NCBI GenBank assembly: GCA_933822405.4
Contig: CAKOGP040000946.1
Location: 1-27,119, forward strand
Length of the DNA stretch: 27,119 bases
Reading direction: 5' to 3'
Origin: Cylindrotheca closterium
Taxonomy: Eukaryota > Bacillariophyta > Bacillariophyceae > Bacillariales > Bacillariaceae
The position numbers were made by a program, and so were the translations under genes. This document shows positions 1 to 8,407 of the stretch, piece by piece. Below the pieces are notes generated by a model that saw only the letters and a list, made by a program, of their open reading frames with translations, made no database searches and was not told where the DNA came from. Position 1 is the stretch's first letter. Each line of letters opens with the position of its first letter.

Positions 1-446
1 TGTCTGAAAATTAATTGAATTGTGTGCGAAAACATGCACGTAAACGATCGCTAGCATCGCCAACGTTCACCAACGTTCAATTTGGCGTACTAACCGACAT
101 TCCGTCTGTCTGCCTGACGTTAGAACATGACTACTGCAAAACACGGCGCGTCATACTTGTATGCCATCGACATTTCGAAAATCCGTCAATGCAATGAACG
201 CATCAGTTCAACCGATATCGATAAACTAAGCTGTCATTGCTTACTGCAGCTTTCGATGTCAGATGGGATGGATGGTCGCACGTATGGCCTCGGTCCGTAT
301 GGAGAATACTGTGATTCATCATCGTATCGAACTTTTGCTGCTACAGTCCACCGGTAAATACACGACGATTGCATCCAGAGATACATATGATTTTATTGAG
401 TAGAACCACCGAGCATTTTAAAACCTTCGTGTGTGGTCACTTGAAG
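1..446. other. Left flank, no supported gene
   Basis: Short open frames exist here (15-197, 127-357) but none resembles a known family or continues into the relic that starts near 447. If the inversion proposed for the neighbouring pseudogene is right, the left breakpoint lies at about 440-447 and this stretch is the sequence that originally lay beyond the gene's 3' side. Confidence 0.4.
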
Positions 447-1548
447 CATCGGCCAGTGAAACAATGTCTGCGATGCGATGACAGGTTCGGAAAGTATTTC
501 CAATGTACCGACAAAGATGTGGAATACTGGGTCTCAACTGTTGTCGAAAGCAAGTTGCAGGCTGCTGGGATAGCAGCTCCAGTTGCCCTATTTCCACCGC
601 AAATACGCCATCACAGTCAAATCGCTTGCACCACTAGCGATGACAAGTGAATCAAGAAAAAGACAAAGCACGATCAAATCAGTTTGTCATCATTGGAAAC
701 TGGAACCGGTCCACAGCAACAAGCAGAACCCTCGTCTCCTCGACAGCATCAGCTTATTACTCCTTCAGTTACAGCGGTTCCAAGAAAGCAAAAAGGACCC
801 ACTACTGATAATAAAAACTACATTGTCCCGACAGACCATGGCATCTTAATCATGGAAAACGAGAGCGAAATGGTGTCTCCCTTGGGCAATAGACGTTTTG
901 CGCGCCTCGCAGATACTTATCTTGAAGAATACCAAGACACAGCTGCTATTCACAAATTGAGAATGTGTTTCCGCATTTTCCATCAGTTGCAGCAATTGGA
1001 CCCTCCCATGCGATTCTTGCTATGTGTCACCAAAAAAAATTGTCTGCTCTGCCGTGAGGACTTTGCCAAATAAGATTCGCTTGTTCTTGGACGCCTTGGC
1101 GAGAAGAGCCGATCTTCAAAATAGTCCAGAAGAGAGTAGCACCATGAATCCCAACAGCACTTTGATGGACACTGTATATCCAACCCAGACGGAGCCACCG
1201 AGCGGGAATGCTATGACCCCTCAACCATTCAAACCATCACAGGTGGGAGGAGGAGTACCAGTTTCAAGAGTTCGAGGAGATACTACTAGCATTGGTGCCG
1301 TTCGTCCCAATGGCAGCTGTGTGTCGCCAATCGAAAGACACGGCGACGGCGACGACGAAAGTAATGAGGGTAGCAACAACAGTCATCAGGATCAAGATCA
1401 GAGGAATGGCGTTGGACACGAGCAATCATCATCCGACGAGGAGGAGGCATATGACGAAGAAGAGGAATATAAATACATGGAACAGTTGAATCGAGCGATG
1501 AAAATGGGGTTGCAAGAGGGCAATTCAACAGATGAAGAACAAGACTAG
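447..1548 (+). pseudogene. DUF6824 protein relic, domain 1 second half to C-terminus
   Basis: This is a decayed paralogue of the intact gene at 6947-8407. The reading frame from 447 matches that protein from about residue 64 (a GKYFQC segment against GKYYKC) and runs into an in-frame TGA at 648-650. The same frame reopens and encodes a second DUF6824-like domain at about 805-1020 (QLDPPMRFL motif). It then ends at TAA 1071-1073, while the match continues in the next frame, so a frameshift lies near the A8 run at about 1032-1039. The shifted frame runs to TAG at 1546-1548 and keeps the acidic C-terminal motif EEEYKYMEQLNRAMKMGL. The first 62 or so residues of domain 1 are absent here but present on the other strand at 1676-1863. 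The family's function is not known to me. An unusual spliced gene is possible but less likely, since a stop and a frameshift both occur. Confidence 0.75.
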
Positions 1549-1675
1549 GGATATTATGGGGAATACGGGGGTTAGCATCAGACAGGCTATGTTGAATGCA
1601 GTAGCATGAATATGATTGTGTGAAGACGGTTGGTTATCCAAGTACAGTATCACATTTGCCCAATTGGGACTGCTG
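1549..1675. other. Flank between the two DUF6824 relic pieces
   Basis: This holds the 3' side of the plus-strand relic and ends where the minus-strand relic begins. The right-hand inversion breakpoint is expected at its right edge. No gene seen. Confidence 0.4.
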
Positions 1676-1863
1676 AAGTAACTTGTCGAAAGTGTGAAAT
1701 TCCAACATCAAAATGCTGGAACTACTGCGAGGGTACCTGTACCGGTAGGTTCCTTTCGCAATCTTCCGGAATATTTTGCTTCGGTGAGCGTGCACTTTTC
1801 GGTTCCATTTTCGGTTCAAAAGGCATCATTGCTTGTGACTTCATCAATACATTCTTTTCCCAG
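1676..1863 (-). pseudogene. DUF6824 protein relic, N-terminal piece of domain 1
   Basis: The minus strand from 1863 matches the intact gene at 6947 at the nucleotide level (GGGAAAAGAATG, GTCACAAG, AATGAT) and in protein (RKIAKG, FHTFDKL against WKIVEG, FHIVDKL). The aligned start codon is CTG instead of ATG, a TGG has become TGA at 1816-1818, and a frameshift follows. Similarity stops abruptly at about 1676, equivalent to residue 62 of the intact protein, where the plus-strand relic at 447 takes over. It lies only about 90 bp downstream of the GT32 gene at 1954-3147, whereas the intact pair is separated by 589 bp, so the putative promoter region is largely missing. Confidence 0.75.
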
Positions 1864-1953
1864 CGTAATGGCTAGTGCTCTACGACTTGTTCGCCTGTCG
1901 AACAGAGATAGTCTAACGTGTAGTCTGAAAGAATGAGATCAAATCATGGCACT

Positions 1954-3147
1954 TCATCTTCCAAGGACCGTCCAATTGGCAGCAATTCCGTTCTCCGGCG
2001 AAGGGTGTTCCAACTGATATAAATATTCTCGACAAGATAAATCTAGTCCATTTCGATTCCAGTAAACAACCTTCGACCAATGATAGGTACCAGCAAGTAA
2101 ATGATCTCGTTCCTTCTTGCTCATATTCTTTCCATCGTACTCCACACCTTCAGAACCAATGATATTTCCCCAATTCCACTGCCCTTCCTTGTGAATCTGT
2201 TTGCCCAGTTTTCCTTTCTTCAATCCAGCTTCCAAGATCTGTTCATGCGTTTTGTACGGATAGGAGAGTTCGAGATACGATATATATCCATCTCTGAACA
2301 CCATGGGCCCAGTCACGAACACCACTTGAGGTTTACGTAAGCTTGTCATTTCGTATAGGTTCTTCATAATGGTCTGTATAGTAAAGATGGCGATAGGGTG
2401 GAAAGGCTCCATTGCGAATACATTCTGATTGGGTCTGTTCCAGCTATCAGAAGTGGAAAAGAAAGTGTCCTCTGGATCAATAACCTCCCCTCCTTTGAAT
2501 TCTTCTGCAGGGACATTATCAATGTCCGTGTACAGCCCTCCAAATCGGTAGATTACAAGCATTCTCCACAAATCAACTTTCATCGCCCCCTTGTACTGTA
2601 GACATCTCATGATCCGATGAAGCTGTGGGAACTCTGGCCATTCTGCTTCCATGAGGCGGTCGACAGCATCGTCATCGTGAAAATAAACAGAATAATCAGG
2701 AAGTTCATCCATCCACCGCTGAACTCCAGCCCCGAACACTTCTGCTGGAAGACAACGGCTCTTATACGATATATGCAGGATCTTGGGAATTTTCCGCTTG
2801 ACTGTAGTAGAGTTGGTCTCGGGAATTATTCTGTCATAAATTGCAATGAATCCTTCTGGACATTCAAGAGAACCAGGTGGTGGCGACTGCGTCAACTCTG
2901 AGATCAGAAGCCTGTCTTCCTCTGGACCCAGTGAAAGCATACTACCCAAGCCATTTGTCCTCGTAGAATTGTTGCTTATAGCTTCTTCGTATATTTCGCT
3001 CAACTTTCTGTTCATAGTATTTCGTAGGTAGGCTCCAGATGTTGTACTCGAGACCACCAGCATTGCGATTCCACATCCAACGGCAATCCAGATGAAGATG
3101 CTTGTCGCTGACAATCGTTGTTTCTTCTTCCCAGTGAGACGATTCAT
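1954..3147 (-). CDS. GT32-type glycosyltransferase, type II Golgi membrane protein (copy 1)
   Basis: A 397-residue protein in one uninterrupted frame. A basic N-terminus (NRLTGKKKQR) is followed by one hydrophobic segment at about residues 17-34, the layout of a type II Golgi glycosyltransferase. The catalytic region has IPKILH at 120-125 and a GGLYTDID core at 203-210, whose Asp208 and Asp210 form the DXD metal and nucleotide-sugar site of the Gly_transf_sug (OCH1-like, GT32) family. A C-terminal HWSKVVYWN block lies at 356-364. The length is normal for the family. Donor and acceptor sugars cannot be told from sequence. It is very similar along its whole length to the protein at 5170-6357 on the opposite strand, which shares the stretch LLISELTQSPPPGSLECPEG. 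Downstream on the same strand lies the relic of the DUF6824 gene that follows copy 2. Confidence 0.9.
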   Translation of the reverse strand: MNRLTGKKKQRLSATSIFIWIAVGCGIAMLVVSSTTSGAYLRNTMNRKLSEIYEEAISNNSTRTNGLGSMLSLGPEEDRLLISELTQSPPPGSLECPEGFIAIYDRIIPETNSTTVKRKIPKILHISYKSRCLPAEVFGAGVQRWMDELPDYSVYFHDDDAVDRLMEAEWPEFPQLHRIMRCLQYKGAMKVDLWRMLVIYRFGGLYTDIDNVPAEEFKGGEVIDPEDTFFSTSDSWNRPNQNVFAMEPFHPIAIFTIQTIMKNLYEMTSLRKPQVVFVTGPMVFRDGYISYLELSYPYKTHEQILEAGLKKGKLGKQIHKEGQWNWGNIIGSEGVEYDGKNMSKKERDHLLAGTYHWSKVVYWNRNGLDLSCREYLYQLEHPSPENGIAANWTVLGR

Positions 3148-3632
3148 GTTACTGCAGGATGTTTCACAACCTACTATGTACCGATATATTAGAATTAATG
3201 CTTGGTGAAAATATACTGTAGGTACGTCTGGATATTAGACCCCGCCGGCGTAAAACAGCGAGCAATAAAAGCTCAACACAATTGAGGTCGGCTGGCGTGT
3301 ACTATGATATATTTTGCCGTTGCGATGTTTGGGTCCCATATTTGGGGGAATTTTGCCATATCATTTGTGTTGACTATTGTATTATACCTTGAATTGGCAT
3401 CATAGTAAAGTATTATCGTAGCAAAGAAAAGCAGCACCTCAAATCAAAATTCAGCCGCAGCTACTGTCTTACGAATTTTTTTTTGCCGTGTCACGTGTCC
3501 TACTACTGGAAACAAGATAAATAGACAATGGCTTTCCGTTCTTCAACATGTTGGTAGTACTCTGTGTTCCGTTGATGCAGCCGTCGGGTTGTTTGCATGA
3601 AGATGGAAATGGAAATCTTTATCTACTGTACT
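3148..3632. other. Intergenic region between GT32 copy 1 and the methyltransferase
   Basis: AT-rich, no supported gene. It should hold the promoter of GT32 copy 1 (reading left) and the 3' end of the methyltransferase. Just upstream of the GT start, the minus strand shares a short stretch with the region before GT32 copy 2 (GTTGT, then CAGTA or CAGCAGTA), so the duplicated block seems to end within about 50 bp of the start codons. Confidence 0.4.
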
Positions 3633-4694
3633 CTACCATGCTTCTTGCGATGGCGTTTCCCAAAAGGGTTTATCTAGTTTGATGAAAGATAATTCCAAAC
3701 CCAATTCGCCATTGGGATCATGGTTGAAAAGAGCATATCCATTGTCCATGTAGTCCTTGTAGTAATCATTGTGAATGTCCATTGGCTTCTGGTACCATCT
3801 AGCCTTTGGAGTACCTTCTGGTGCCGGGACGCCATGCATTTCAACAAGAATTTGTCTAAAGCCAACGGAGATCCAGTCCTTGTGAGTAGACCATTCGCAG
3901 CCCTCACAATCAATCTTGAAGATATCGATTGTGCGATTCTCGTGACCGAGTTCCTTCAGGGTTTCAGGAATTGTTTTAAATCCTCCGCCTCTACCTTTTG
4001 GCCATACGACACTTTTGGATTCTTCATCATAGGTGCTTTTGAAACCCCAGGCGTGGTAGTGGATATTTTTATTTTCTGCATCTCCTTTCCGTTCCCAATT
4101 GGCAGGATCGAACACGTGTATTTCACAAGCCTTCTTGTGCAGCTTGAAAATCTCATCCTCAAACTTAAAGTCTCCCGCACAGCCGACGGAATAAATTAGA
4201 CAGCTAGGCTTTTCCTCTGTCACTAGACGGCGCGGATTACACACAAATTTTGTGCCTTCATTTCCAGCTCCTCCAAGCTTTTCCACATGCGGACAGGCGA
4301 AATTCGGAATCATGTTGTGCGAATTCCACCAGCCTGGATCTTGTACATTATTCACAGGATTCTTTGGATCCCAATACCAACTGGAAGCTTGTGTCCTTTG
4401 TCGAATTCGTTTCCACATGGTATCCGTAATGTCATCAAACAAACCAAAGGTATCTTGTCTTGCCAATGAACAGCAATCGGAAGTCTGGGATGTTGATTTA
4501 GTCACAGTCGTTGATATTGATGTCAAATTTCTTGATGCTAGCGGTATAGATAGGAACGAAGGGGGCATGTTTACGGCGGCGACTGCAATCAAAAGTAACC
4601 CTCCTGATATCTGCGAGCACACGGTCAGTGCAGACTTCCAACTTCTGCCATCCTCTGATCCTTTTTCTCGAGCAAATCTTCGTCGTACTCTCAT
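3633..4694 (-). CDS. Membrane-anchored METTL24-like methyltransferase (Methyltransf_22 family)
   Basis: A 353-residue protein. The basic N-terminus (RVRRRFAREKG) is followed by a hydrophobic segment at about residues 28-45, suggesting a type II membrane anchor with a lumenal catalytic domain. The SAM-binding fold shows as IYSVGCAGDFKFEDE at 167-181, HVFDP at 193-197 (acidic loop Asp196) and FKIDCEGCEW at 259-268, the pattern of Methyltransf_22/METTL24-like proteins and, more distantly, FkbM O-methyltransferases. An N-terminal subdomain contains paired-tryptophan motifs (SSWYWDP, PGWWNSHN). The family substrate is not established; O-methylation of a glycan or lipid is plausible. It sits at the axis of the inverted GT32/DUF6824 duplication and is itself single-copy here. 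The frame is intact from the first ATG. Confidence 0.85.
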   Translation of the reverse strand: MRVRRRFAREKGSEDGRSWKSALTVCSQISGGLLLIAVAAVNMPPSFLSIPLASRNLTSISTTVTKSTSQTSDCCSLARQDTFGLFDDITDTMWKRIRQRTQASSWYWDPKNPVNNVQDPGWWNSHNMIPNFACPHVEKLGGAGNEGTKFVCNPRRLVTEEKPSCLIYSVGCAGDFKFEDEIFKLHKKACEIHVFDPANWERKGDAENKNIHYHAWGFKSTYDEESKSVVWPKGRGGGFKTIPETLKELGHENRTIDIFKIDCEGCEWSTHKDWISVGFRQILVEMHGVPAPEGTPKARWYQKPMDIHNDYYKDYMDNGYALFNHDPNGELGLELSFIKLDKPFWETPSQEAW

Positions 4695-5169
4695 TTTTGT
4701 ATGTGATCTGATTATAATTGTCTAATTGCTTTGATCAGTAAGGCAATATGGTGATTGAGGAAGGTTCTGTTCTACTTCTACAGTAATGCAGCAGAATGGT
4801 GAACAATCCTACCGTCATTTGAATTTGGCGAGCCATCTTAAAGAGCTACCTTAGTTTCAATATTCAAAACCCACTGTATTGTGATCGCGGTACCACGGTA
4901 TTTCATGGTCGCACAAAGAGAAACAAATTTTTCTCATGTGTATTTTTCGGGAAAATATGGTGTTCAAAGTTGCCAACGGATTCATGAAACACGCCGGTCG
5001 GTCCAGTCGGCCTTCAACCTTTGTTGGAGCAATGATGCAGATGCAAGAAATGGATACATGCATTTGACGAAGAACTTGTTGGCTTGGGATTATCCGCACA
5101 CTTTGTTCCATTCTTCGCAAACTAAAAACATTCTAAGTTGTCAAATTCGACTTCAGCAGTAGACAAAAG
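4695..5169. other. Divergent promoter region of methyltransferase and GT32 copy 2
   Basis: The methyltransferase (leftward) and GT32 copy 2 (rightward) start on either side, so this 475-bp stretch should hold both promoters. Open frames on both strands (4857-5162) match nothing I recognise and are not in frame with the GT start. Confidence 0.4.
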
Positions 5170-6357
5170 ATGAAGCGTCTCGCAGGAAAAAAGAGGCAGC
5201 ATTCATCGTCGACAAGCATCTTCGTTTGGATTGTCGTTGGATTTGCAATCGGAATGCTGGTCGTCTCAAGCACAACATCTGGAACCTATCTACGAGATAC
5301 CATGAGCAGAAGTTTAAGCATGATAGATTGTGAAATAGCAAGCAACAAACCTTCGGTCATGCATGCTTTGGGTAGTATGACTTCGATGAGCCCACAGGAG
5401 GACAAGCTGTTGATCTCAGAGTTAACACAGTCGCCACCTCCTGGTTCTCTGGAATGTCCAGAAGGATTCATTGCAATCTATGACCGAGTGCTGGTTGACG
5501 ACGAGACTAATAATTCGACAGTCAATAGGAAAATTCCCAAGATTCTCCATCTCTCGTACAAGAATCGTTGCCTTCCAGCAGAAGTGTTTGGAGCTGGAAT
5601 TCAGCGGTGGATGGAGGAACTTCCTGACTATTCGGTATACTTTCACGACGACGATGCTGTCGACCGCCTCATGGAAGCAGAGTGGTCAGAGTTTCCAAAT
5701 CTCCACCGCATCATACGGTGCTTGCTGTACAAGGGTGCAATGAAAGTTGATTTGTGGAGAATGCTTGTGATCTACCGATTTGGGGGGTTGTATTCGGACA
5801 TTGACAACATCCCTGCCAAAGAATTCAAAGGAGGAGAAGTTATTGATCCAGAGGACACATTCTTTGCCTCTTCTGATACTCGCAATCGGCCCAATCAGAA
5901 TGTATTTGCAATGGAACCATTCCATCCTATTGCCATCTTTTCGATACAGACAATTCTACAGAACCTGTACGATTTAGAAAGCGTCCGAAAACCAAAAGTG
6001 GTATTCGTTACTGGGCCTGTAGCATTCCGAGATGGATACATCTCCTATCTCGAGCTCTCTTTTACATCCAATAAGATTGATGACAAATTAGAAAATGGAG
6101 TGAAGAAAGGAAAGCTTGGCAAACAGATTCACAAGGAAGGACAGTGGGAATGGAGGAACCCGACAGGCCTTGAAAATGTCGAGTACGACGGAAAGAGGAT
6201 GACCAAGAAAGATAGAGATCATCAACTTGCTGGCACCTATCATTGGTCCAAGGTAGTTTATTGGAACCGGGAAGGGGAAGATATCACTTGTCGAGAGTAT
6301 TTGTATCAGTTGGATCACCCTTCGTCAGGGAACAGAACCGAGTTTTTGCCAATTTGA
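5170..6357 (+). CDS. GT32-type glycosyltransferase, type II Golgi membrane protein (copy 2)
   Basis: A 395-residue paralogue of the protein at 1954-3147. It has the same plan: basic N-terminus (KRLAGKKRQ), one transmembrane segment at about 17-34, IPKILH at 122-127, the GGLYSDID core with Asp210 and Asp212 as the DXD site, and the C-terminal HWSKVVYWN block. Differences cluster in the stem just after the membrane segment and at the extreme C-terminus; the catalytic region is nearly identical, so both copies look active. The start is the first ATG and aligns with that of copy 1. Downstream on the same strand comes the intact DUF6824 gene. The sugar specificity is unknown. Confidence 0.9.
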   Translation: MKRLAGKKRQHSSSTSIFVWIVVGFAIGMLVVSSTTSGTYLRDTMSRSLSMIDCEIASNKPSVMHALGSMTSMSPQEDKLLISELTQSPPPGSLECPEGFIAIYDRVLVDDETNNSTVNRKIPKILHLSYKNRCLPAEVFGAGIQRWMEELPDYSVYFHDDDAVDRLMEAEWSEFPNLHRIIRCLLYKGAMKVDLWRMLVIYRFGGLYSDIDNIPAKEFKGGEVIDPEDTFFASSDTRNRPNQNVFAMEPFHPIAIFSIQTILQNLYDLESVRKPKVVFVTGPVAFRDGYISYLELSFTSNKIDDKLENGVKKGKLGKQIHKEGQWEWRNPTGLENVEYDGKRMTKKDRDHQLAGTYHWSKVVYWNREGEDITCREYLYQLDHPSSGNRTEFLPI

Positions 6358-6946
6358 ATTTATTTGGAATGCGATGCATCGTGGTTGCAAAGATTTTGTT
6401 TTCTGTTCAATCTCTGCTGGAAAGGAGGGCAAAACATAATCGCCATGATTGCGCTGAAGATTCCAAGATATGCCCAAGGCAAATAACAGAATGCTTTTGA
6501 ATCCAACTGATAGACCAAGATTCCTCTCTGAACATCTGGAATCCACACGACGGAAGACCAATAAGGCTAACGAGTTTGACCACGACGAGGACCGATACTT
6601 GGACCTCAAATTATATTAATCAAAGTGGAGGCGGTGGCCATGCGAAAGTGGATGGGATCTAATTCAGGCACCTCCATAGCATGCATCCGTTGTTGCCTAC
6701 TTGAGCCATATCGTATATACTCCATGCATGACAACTCTACGGTACCTCAACGTCAATTTTGTTGCATTTTTTGTGGACTACCTTAGTGTCCGAATTTCCG
6801 TCACGCCGCGCGCTGGTCCCCTTATGGCGGTATTTTGAACTCCGAGCCAAAAATTTGGCAACAACTTTATTTTTGACAACAACAACAACCGAACCCTCCT
6901 TTCAAGCAAAACAGCAACCAGCAAATCACGCAACACAATTGCAGGG
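6358..6946. other. Intergenic region before the DUF6824 gene
   Basis: 589 bp between GT32 copy 2 and the DUF6824 start, presumably with the GT 3' UTR and the DUF6824 promoter. A minus-strand open frame (6325-6609) shows no family features. The corresponding interval in the other copy is only about 90 bp. Confidence 0.4.
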
Positions 6947-8407
6947 ATGGGGAAAGAATACATTGATAAAGTCACAAGTAATGATATCCTTTGGACGAAA
7001 AATGGAAGAGAAAAGAAGGCCCACGCTGGCAACAAACTATTTTGGAAGATTGTGGAAGGAGCCTTCAACGACCATCGCCGTAATTCCAGCAATTTGATGA
7101 TGGCATTTCACATTGTCGACAAGCTGGAGGAATTTGATCCACCTATGCGACTCTTGCAATTCGATAAGGACGTTGGAAAGTATTACAAATGCAGCACCTC
7201 GAATGCTTGGCAAAGAATTCAACAGGCATTCAACAGCTTGGAGTCGTCAACCGCACCCGACAAGACCAAAAAGCGAGCAGCAAAAGCAATGACAAAGAGG
7301 ATCATTACGGGTGCCAAAGTTTCCAGACAATATGAAGATGATCAAGATTCGAATCCAAAACAAAAATCAGCTACTCCACAGCCAACAAAAGAAAGTACGG
7401 ACAATTTACCTCCAGCAATCGTTTCACCGAACCAACTCCAAGACGAAGAGGAAACCACTTGGCATTTGCCAGAAAATGAAGCCATCATACCACCATTACC
7501 CCAGAACCGGGATGAGACCAATGTGCAAAAGATTCCAATTACTGCGACTGTTGGAAACCATGCCAGCAGTGAAATGGAGTTGGATTGGCCCGAAGAACAA
7601 GATGACCAAGCCGTCGTGAAAGTCTACGTCGACGAACATGATTTCACGGAATCTGATATTCTTTATCGTGGACGTCGCCGAGGAAAGAAGGCGGATATTG
7701 ACTTGCCAAGCGATGCATTCCGAATATGTTTGCAAGAGACCTTTCGAAAGTACCAAGACTCCTGCCAAGGGGATCCATCGGCCAAACGGCGATTCCATCT
7801 ATCAGTCTTATATGGGCTTCGGCAGCTGAATCCAGACATCCGATTCCTCAAGTACAATGAGGCCGTTGGAAAGTTCCATGAATGGAACCACAGGGAAGCA
7901 ATTGAGATGATTCTGCTGGAAATGGAGGGTCAAAGTAAACCAAGACCAGTCGCCACTACTCCCCAAGAAGATGATACATCCAACAATACAATTTCTTCCC
8001 CCAGTTTACCAATAGCTCTGGACCAACCACAAGTCAAATTACCAGTCTCAAGAACTACGCCAGCAACTATTGAAATTGCAGACGGAAATGGCGAAGGCGA
8101 ACAGCATGCGGTGCTACACGAAGAAGACATGGATGCACCCGCCAACAACAATCTTGAAACGAGAAAGTGTCACAACCCAGGTGTTGACGGCGCTAGCCAA
8201 GCAGACTATCTAGAAGAAGAAGAAGAAGAAGAATATGACGAGGAAGAGGAAAATAAACACATGGAAGAAATGAATCGAGCAATGGAACTTGGGCTCTGTG
8301 ATAGTAGTAGTTGCGACACAAGTGAAGACGAAGCAGAGCCAGACACTGAGATTGTGAACGTAGTGGAGTGGACGAACCCTTCACACGACATAATTTGCAT
8401 TGACTAG
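6947..8407 (+). CDS. Two-domain DUF6824-type protein with acidic UIM-like tail
   Basis: A 486-residue protein with no introns. Two divergent copies of the diatom-expanded DUF6824-type domain are visible. Domain 1 (about 11-98) has NDILW, AHAGNKLFWKIV, FDPPMRLLQFD and GKYYKC. Domain 2 (about 233-325) has SDILYRGRRRGKK, AFRICLQETF, NPDIRFLKYNEAVGKF and REAIEMIL. The glycine-rich loop and HPGN motif I associate with the family are altered in both. Long low-complexity linkers lie between and after the domains. The C-terminus has an acidic run (423-436) followed by HMEEMNRAMELGL, which resembles a ubiquitin-interacting motif. I know of no biochemical role for the family; a regulatory or protein-binding function is a guess. 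Decayed relatives of the same protein lie at 447-1548 and 1676-1863. Confidence 0.85.
   Translation: MGKEYIDKVTSNDILWTKNGREKKAHAGNKLFWKIVEGAFNDHRRNSSNLMMAFHIVDKLEEFDPPMRLLQFDKDVGKYYKCSTSNAWQRIQQAFNSLESSTAPDKTKKRAAKAMTKRIITGAKVSRQYEDDQDSNPKQKSATPQPTKESTDNLPPAIVSPNQLQDEEETTWHLPENEAIIPPLPQNRDETNVQKIPITATVGNHASSEMELDWPEEQDDQAVVKVYVDEHDFTESDILYRGRRRGKKADIDLPSDAFRICLQETFRKYQDSCQGDPSAKRRFHLSVLYGLRQLNPDIRFLKYNEAVGKFHEWNHREAIEMILLEMEGQSKPRPVATTPQEDDTSNNTISSPSLPIALDQPQVKLPVSRTTPATIEIADGNGEGEQHAVLHEEDMDAPANNNLETRKCHNPGVDGASQADYLEEEEEEEYDEEEENKHMEEMNRAMELGLCDSSSCDTSEDEAEPDTEIVNVVEWTNPSHDIICID
8213..8253 (+). repeat. GAA-rich run encoding the glutamate tract
   Basis: An imperfect GAA/GAG trinucleotide run inside the DUF6824 gene encodes the acidic stretch before the UIM-like motif. 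The same acidic stretch is shorter in the relic at 1432-1470. Confidence 0.8.

Noticed and set aside
2398..2901. Plus-strand frames opposite GT32 copy 1, with matching frames opposite copy 2 (5422-5925)
   Set aside because: Their mutual similarity is explained by the paralogous glycosyltransferases on the other strand; no start context or domain of their own.
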